64,000 bases of DNA from Anatilimnocola floriformis (GTDB taxonomy: Bacteria; Planctomycetota; Planctomycetia; Pirellulales; Pirellulaceae), in the NCBI RefSeq assembly GCF_024256385.1, contig NZ_JAMLFW010000001.1, positions 3,844,001 to 3,908,000 of the forward strand, given 5' to 3'. A program made the position numbers and the translations under genes. The notes under the pieces were generated by a model that did no database searches, was not told the origin of the DNA, and saw nothing but the letters and a program-made list of their open reading frames with translations. Shown here piece by piece: positions 59,292 to 64,000 of this stretch (position 1 is the stretch's first letter; the number at the start of each line of letters is the position of its first letter).

Positions 59292-61178
59292 TTACTTGTC
59301 AGGCGACTCAGACGTCTTCTTTTCGGACCAGGGGTTCAGTTTACCTAAAATCCCCCTGTCTTTCTTGAGATATTCAGGGTCGATGTAGGATTCCGTCTCT
59401 TTCTCTTCGTCTTCTTCGCGAGCCTGATCGAGGCGGTCGATGAAGAGTTCCGAGTCCGGCGTCGCTGCCGACATGTGCGACTGCGGCAGACCACCGGCAT
59501 CGACCACGTCCGCTGGCTGTTGGTCGCCACCTTCACCGCTGCGATCGTACTTGCGGCCTGGCCGCGGCAGAGCATCGATCACAAACTTGGCGTTGAGCAA
59601 GCCCTGTTTTTGGGCGTTGGTCAGCATCGCGATGACGTCGGAGTAGCTGCCACCCAAACGCACGACGGTGCGAATGACTTGATCGAGCGACGTCGAGCAA
59701 TACTCAGCGGCATCTTCTTCTTGCGGCTTGAAACGCGAGACTTTGATTTGGCCATCGGGCTGCGCAGTCAGCAGCAGATACTTGCCAGCGTAAAGAAACG
59801 ACGGCGGCTTGATCGTTTGCTCGTGGCCAAACAGCACAATCTCGGGCTGCCGACTGCGAGCGACGTGAACGAGAGGTTCGGCGTTGGTAGGAATCGTATG
59901 GTAGAAGAACTTTCCGGCCAGCGTCTCACCCTTGGTGATCGGGTCGGCTGGATTGTGCTGCCGCAGAGCACGGAACGCACCGTAACGAGTTTCGGCGCTC
60001 ACCACGTGCAATAGATTACTCAGCGCGGAATAGGCTGAGGTGTGGTTCATTGAGGCCAGCGCGGTCAACGCGTGCCAACGAAATGCCGACGAATCGCGGG
60101 CGGCTGTTTCGAGTACCGGCGCCGCTTCGGCCGTATCCATATAGGCCAGCGCTTCGGCCGCATAAAAACGAACCTCGGCATCTTTGTTGGACAGGCCCGC
60201 TTTGAGTGACTCCACACCGTCGCGGCCGATGCCTTCGAGCTGCAGGGCAGCCAGCGGAGCAGCCGATGGTTCTTGAAGTTTGCGCGCCAGGACCTGCAGT
60301 CGCTCGACGCGAGCCTGCGGCGTTTCTTGAATCGTCATGTTGCGAACGACGCGCAAGTACCGGCCAAGATTCCACTGATATCGCGACGACACGGCCAATT
60401 CCAAAAAGTTGTCGCGCATCGGCTTGGCGACACCGCGCTTCTCGCCTTTTTCCAGCGTGTGAAAACGAGTGTTGATCGCCTTGCCGATCAGGTTGCTGAT
60501 GCGGACGGATGCGTCTTCGCGTCGCAACATCAGGCCCAGTTTGCGTTCTTCGATTACTCGGCCGCCGCTCAAAATTCGGCCGCGAACCTGGCTCGTTTTG
60601 TCACTACTGCTATCGAGGATGGCGTTGATAACGAGATCGCCCTTGCCGGTGGCATCGACATCGCCGCTGCGAATCATGCCGCCCAACACCACGCGCTGCC
60701 GCAAGCGAGTCGGCATCAAAATGCCGCCAGACAGACTCGATGTTTCGCTATTTTTCGGAACCTGCACCATCAGGTCGAAGCGTTCATCCTTCTGCGCAGC
60801 GGGCCGCAAGTAGCCCGTGACCAGCACCATCGAATACTTGCCCGTGGCCAGCACTTTCGACGGCTGATGCACGCCGTGTGTCTGCATTTCGGCGATCAAC
60901 AGTTGTCGCTGCTCGCCAGGCGGTGGATCGCTGCCCGTGTTTTCCAGGCCACTGACCAGGGCGATCGATTCCACTTTTACCCAGTTCAAACCCGAGGGTC
61001 TGGTGTAATCGCCGATCAGCGTCCGTTCCTTTTCCTCTTCGACCGGAATCGCATCGGGCGTCTGGCCGCGGAAGAGTGGATTGGCGCAGCCGCCGAGCGC
61101 GCCCAGTCCGAGCGAACCGAGCCCGGCCAGAAACGTGCGGCGAGTTAACGATATTTCGCGGGCAGTGTGCGGCGTCAT
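59292..61178 (-). CDS. FlgI-like domain and HEAT-repeat lipoprotein
   Basis: 628 aa from ATG 61178 (GGAGAGG upstream; the longer frame to 61244 lacks one). N-terminus LTRRTFLAGLGSLGLGALGG with Cys next: twin-Arg plus lipobox. Residues about 50-260 match the flagellar P-ring FlgI pattern (VESIALVSGLENTGSDP, VLVTGYLRPAA, SLSGGILMPTRLRQ). Then HEAT repeats about 290-420 (AEVRFYAAEALAYMDTAEAA). C-terminus acidic and charged. No other flagellar genes are near. Role unknown, probably an envelope structural protein; common in planctomycetes. Confidence 0.8.
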   Translation of the reverse strand: MTPHTAREISLTRRTFLAGLGSLGLGALGGCANPLFRGQTPDAIPVEEEKERTLIGDYTRPSGLNWVKVESIALVSGLENTGSDPPPGEQRQLLIAEMQTHGVHQPSKVLATGKYSMVLVTGYLRPAAQKDERFDLMVQVPKNSETSSLSGGILMPTRLRQRVVLGGMIRSGDVDATGKGDLVINAILDSSSDKTSQVRGRILSGGRVIEERKLGLMLRREDASVRISNLIGKAINTRFHTLEKGEKRGVAKPMRDNFLELAVSSRYQWNLGRYLRVVRNMTIQETPQARVERLQVLARKLQEPSAAPLAALQLEGIGRDGVESLKAGLSNKDAEVRFYAAEALAYMDTAEAAPVLETAARDSSAFRWHALTALASMNHTSAYSALSNLLHVVSAETRYGAFRALRQHNPADPITKGETLAGKFFYHTIPTNAEPLVHVARSRQPEIVLFGHEQTIKPPSFLYAGKYLLLTAQPDGQIKVSRFKPQEEDAAEYCSTSLDQVIRTVVRLGGSYSDVIAMLTNAQKQGLLNAKFVIDALPRPGRKYDRSGEGGDQQPADVVDAGGLPQSHMSAATPDSELFIDRLDQAREEDEEKETESYIDPEYLKKDRGILGKLNPWSEKKTSESPDK

Positions 61179-61491
61179 GCCGACCCTCTCCAGCTGTTGA
61201 GTATGCAGCGCTTCGTGCGCGCAGATTGAACGAGGTTTCCCCATTGGGGCGGCGGAGAGTACCGCGGTGCAAATCAGCCGTCAAGAGCGACTGCATTGAT
61301 AGAGCGTAGGACGGAACAAGTGTACTCAGCGCAGTTCCGGCAGGAAGGCAGAATCAAGTTGAACTACAGCTCCAACTGCAGCCTGTTCCGCCCCTGCCTT
61401 CCCAAGAACACGAATGACATTTGGCCAAATCCCCAGTTCTGCTAGATTGCCACCGCAGCATCCGCTCCCGTCGTTACGCTAGCAGTTTCCG

Positions 61492-62676
61492 ATGAACATC
61501 ATCAGCCGATCCATCTTGCTCGACCTGATGAAGCTCTTCAGCTTCTGGCTGATCATTATGTCGATGATCATGATGCTCATCACCATCGGCCAGGAAGCGG
61601 TGCGGATGAACCTGGGCGTGGGCCCCACGCTCAAGCTGATTCCGTTTGCCCTGCCGGCCGCGCTCTCGTTCGCGGTGCCGGCCACCATCTTGTTTGCCAC
61701 CTGCTTTGTCTACGGCCGCATGTCGGCCGAGAACGAAGTCGTGGCGGTCAAATCGCTCGGCATTTCTCCGCTGGTGCTACTAGCTCCGGTGCTGGCACTA
61801 TCCTTTCTGCTTAGCCTGGTGGGTGTCTGGCTCTTTGACGTGTCGTATTCCTGGGGCCATGCCGGCACGCAGCGAGTCGTCATTCAGTCGATCGAAGAAA
61901 TCGTCTACGGCATGCTCCGTACGCAGCGTTCGTTTGCGAACCCGCGGTTCTCGATCATTGTCAAATCCGTCGATGGTCGCCGACTCATTCGGCCGATCAT
62001 CAATTTTCAACCCAACAACGACATGCCGGCCTTCACGCTCACCGCGGCCGAAGCCGAGTTGCAATCGAACCTCGACGAAAACACTCTCAGCCTCATCCTG
62101 ATCGATTGCAAGATGGATACCGACGAGGGGCTGACGTTCGATTGGCCGGGGCGGACGGTGCAAGATATCCCGCTCACGTTTGCCGCTGCCAAGGACGTGG
62201 GAGAAAGCAACCCCGCGCATCTACCGCTGCGCAAAATGACTGCCGCGATCGAAACGCAGAAACTCACAATTGCCGAGCTTGAACAATCGGTCGCAGCTGA
62301 AACCGGCTTGGCCTTGATGACCGGCGACTTCGATTTGCTGTCGCAAGCCGCCTGGCAGAAGCGTCAGAACAGTGTCGAAACGGCGCGGCTGCGGCTGTAT
62401 CGCTTGCAAAGCGAACCCTGGCGTCGTTGGGCCAGCGGCTTTTGCGCGATGGCCTTCGTGCTCATCGGCGCGCCGCTCGCCATCATGTGGCGAAACTCCG
62501 ATTACCTCACCACGTTCATGGTCGCGTTCTTGCCGGTAATTCCCTACTGGATCTTTCTCAGCCAGTGCCTGAGCCTGGTGAAATCGGGCGACGCACCGCC
62601 TGCCATCGTCTGGACAGCCAACATCGTCTATATGGGCGCCGGCGTCATCATGATCCGGCGCATGTTACGCAACTAA
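61492..62676 (+). CDS. LptF/LptG (YjgP/YjgQ) family permease
   Basis: 394 aa. Five to six membrane helices: about 12-34, 55-78, 100-120, and three near the C-terminus (MAFVLIGAPLAIMW; FMVAFLPVIPYWIFL; IVWTANIVYMGAGVIMI); the middle 200 residues form the beta-jellyroll periplasmic domain. The family pulls LPS from the inner membrane toward the LptA bridge; LptB/LptC partners are not in the window. The 313 bp upstream (61179-61491) hold divergent promoters with the FlgI-like gene. Confidence 0.88.
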   Translation: MNIISRSILLDLMKLFSFWLIIMSMIMMLITIGQEAVRMNLGVGPTLKLIPFALPAALSFAVPATILFATCFVYGRMSAENEVVAVKSLGISPLVLLAPVLALSFLLSLVGVWLFDVSYSWGHAGTQRVVIQSIEEIVYGMLRTQRSFANPRFSIIVKSVDGRRLIRPIINFQPNNDMPAFTLTAAEAELQSNLDENTLSLILIDCKMDTDEGLTFDWPGRTVQDIPLTFAAAKDVGESNPAHLPLRKMTAAIETQKLTIAELEQSVAAETGLALMTGDFDLLSQAAWQKRQNSVETARLRLYRLQSEPWRRWASGFCAMAFVLIGAPLAIMWRNSDYLTTFMVAFLPVIPYWIFLSQCLSLVKSGDAPPAIVWTANIVYMGAGVIMIRRMLRN

Positions 62677-62679
62677 CAC

Positions 62680-64000
62680 TTACGTATTCGGCGGGATTCG
62701 TTGATCTGCTCCCATGCCCACCGCATTGAAGTCGGTCGGGGCGAGGCCTGAGTCGACGACGTCGGCGGCTTCCCAGCAGAAGTCGTCGTCGCCGAGGCCG
62801 CCGAAGAGATCGTCGTTGGCGCCGTCGTGGGTGATCGGCGCCAGGCCGGTGCTGTTGCTGCCCGTGCTGCCCCACAGGGCCAGCAGTGTGAGCAACGCAT
62901 CGTCGTTGTCGCTGCCGTTGGTGTAGGTCGCGGGGCTGAATGTCGTCGTGTTCGCGACGCTCGTCCAAGTGCTGGACTCGTTCAGCACGCTGCCGCTGAT
63001 CAGCAGGTCGTTGCCCACGCCGCCATCGAGCAGATCGGCTCCCGTGCCGCCAAAGATCACATCGTTGCCGGCTTCGCCGTAGAGTCTGTCGTTGCCAGTG
63101 CCGCCGCTGAGCAAGTCGTTGCCGCCAGCGCCGCTCAGCGTGTCATTGCCATCGCCGCCGTACAGACGATCGTCGCCGTCGCTACCGTCGAGAATGTCAT
63201 TTCCCGCGCCGCCGTTGGCGTAATCATTGCCGCCGCCAGCCGAGATCTGGTCGTTGCCGCCGCCGCCATAGAAGACATCGTTGCCACCGAGACCGCTGAG
63301 AATGTCGTCGCCGCCGGTCGCGCTATTTTGCGGCGTGGGATCGCCGCTGGTCGGGCTGTTGTCGCCCCAGATCACGTTGTCGCCGCCGCTGCCGTTGATG
63401 CGGTCGTTGCCGTCGCCGCCCACCAGCCAGTCGTTGTTCATCGCGCCGCTGAGCACATCATCGCCACCCTCGCCGTAGAACTCGGCGGGGATCGTGAGAT
63501 TGCTTTGCGTGATATTATCATTCTGCGCGCCACCATAAATAATAGTCTTATTACTGGCGCTATAATTGCCGCTTCCCGCCGTGATCCGCAACCGAACCTG
63601 GTTCGGATTGAGAGTCGTGGAGTTCTTCGTCAACTGCACGATGTCGGAACCGGGAGTTGTGCGGGCAAACAGGTCACCCATCTGCACGTTGGTCAGCTTC
63701 CCTTGGTCGACGACATTGATATCTTCAATCTGCGTCCATGTCAAAGGTTGAATGCCAGTCGCTACTACGGTTCCAGGTGAGAAGGTTGAGACAATCACCG
63801 AGTTGGAATTCGGCAGCGCGCTGATATCAATATTATTACGATCGCCCGTCTCATCGCCGAGCGGCGCGGCGAGTCCTGTCGGCTGACCACCGTCGATGGC
63901 AATCGCTGTGCTGGTGCTCGGACGAATCGAACGCACGGTGCTCGCCACGGCGAGGCCGACGTTCGTCGCGCCAGTGCCGCTGATGCCCGGCGGTTGTTCG
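62680..64000 (-). CDS. RTX-type repeat (hemolysin-type calcium-binding) protein, partial
   Basis: The frame is open to the right edge, so the start lies outside; about 440 C-terminal residues are seen. Between about 63100 and 63500 the protein has a run of Gly-Gly-x-Gly-x-Asp nonapeptides ([30 protein letters not shown]), which bind calcium and form a beta-roll after secretion. The C-terminal 80 residues are non-repetitive. A long antisense frame here is an artefact of the repeat composition. Probably secreted or surface-bound. It ends 4 bp from the permease stop, convergently. Confidence 0.9.
   Translation of the reverse strand, partial: EQPPGISGTGATNVGLAVASTVRSIRPSTSTAIAIDGGQPTGLAAPLGDETGDRNNIDISALPNSNSVIVSTFSPGTVVATGIQPLTWTQIEDINVVDQGKLTNVQMGDLFARTTPGSDIVQLTKNSTTLNPNQVRLRITAGSGNYSASNKTIIYGGAQNDNITQSNLTIPAEFYGEGGDDVLSGAMNNDWLVGGDGNDRINGSGGDNVIWGDNSPTSGDPTPQNSATGGDDILSGLGGNDVFYGGGGNDQISAGGGNDYANGGAGNDILDGSDGDDRLYGGDGNDTLSGAGGNDLLSGGTGNDRLYGEAGNDVIFGGTGADLLDGGVGNDLLISGSVLNESSTWTSVANTTTFSPATYTNGSDNDDALLTLLALWGSTGSNSTGLAPITHDGANDDLFGGLGDDDFCWEAADVVDSGLAPTDFNAVGMGADQRIPPNT

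Noticed and set aside
62700-63600. Possible CRISPR array
   Set aside because: Short periodic G/C-rich units are the coding nonapeptide repeats of an RTX protein; no spacer-repeat pattern here or anywhere in the window.
62827-63780. 317-codon antisense frame opposite the RTX gene
   Set aside because: Val/Ala-only periodic sequence is the complement of the Gly-Asp repeats.

Overview
The window is planctomycete-type chromosome interrupted by a large integrated element. The planctomycete assignment rests on lineage-typical families: two DUF1559 prepilin-like genes (one a fragment) with an H-x9-DG C-terminus, a PSCyt1/DUF1549/DUF1553 cytochrome-like protein followed by a Tat-exported DUF1501 protein, a methanofuran-type C1 gene triplet, and families of long palindromic repeats. 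The flanking chromosome is G+C-rich; the segment at about 28-36 kb is visibly richer in A+T.

Left chromosomal part (1-5.2 kb): the C-terminal barrel of a TonB-dependent receptor (cut by the window edge), two small unknown genes (one HEPN-like), a DUF1559 gene, a broken DUF1559 remnant, and an exported protein with prenyltransferase-like repeats.

Integrated element (about 5.2-37.5 kb). It carries plasmid maintenance and transfer functions: an excisionase-like HTH protein, ParB-family protein, VirD4/TraG coupling protein with two exported partners, a SprT-like protein lacking the catalytic Glu, an XRE regulator, a tyrosine recombinase beside a XerCD-like palindromic site, a MobF relaxase-helicase, a Shedu-family (DUF4263) nuclease, an ArdC antirestriction protein preceded by a possible structured RNA, an ankyrin protein, a cassette of very small genes ending in an HNH nuclease, a ParA pair preceded by a repeat-rich putative centromere, and RepA with five 19-bp iterons, a DnaA-like box and an A+T-rich segment (a complete-looking plasmid origin). 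No VirB4-type ATPase or other pilus genes are visible, so it looks mobilizable rather than self-transmissible. Next to the origin is a tightly overlapping four-gene operon: C5-cytosine methyltransferase, PRTase-like protein, ORC/CDC6-type AAA+ ATPase and a Rossmann/CARF-like protein. It is preceded by two dyads and followed by ThyX and a GNAT-methyltransferase fusion. This is the best candidate for an under-described conflict (defence) system. A tyrosine integrase ends the element beside the 3' end of tRNA-Leu(CAA), which is the probable attachment site. I could not find the matching left repeat by eye.

Right chromosomal part (37.8-64 kb): an FHA-GAF-SpoIIE phosphatase; a three-gene operon resembling methanofuran biosynthesis (ATP-grasp ligase, hydantoinase/oxoprolinase-like protein, amino-acid-kinase-like protein); a cluster of palindromic repeats; an SGNH hydrolase-Dabb fusion; an HTH/membrane protein with an octapeptide repeat; an OmpA-like lipoprotein; several anchored unknown proteins; the DUF1549/DUF1553-DUF1501 pair; a membrane GDPD phosphodiesterase; SMC; a FlgI-like/HEAT-repeat lipoprotein; an LptF/LptG-family permease; and an RTX-repeat protein cut by the right edge.

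All family calls were made by reading translations and motifs; no database search was run.
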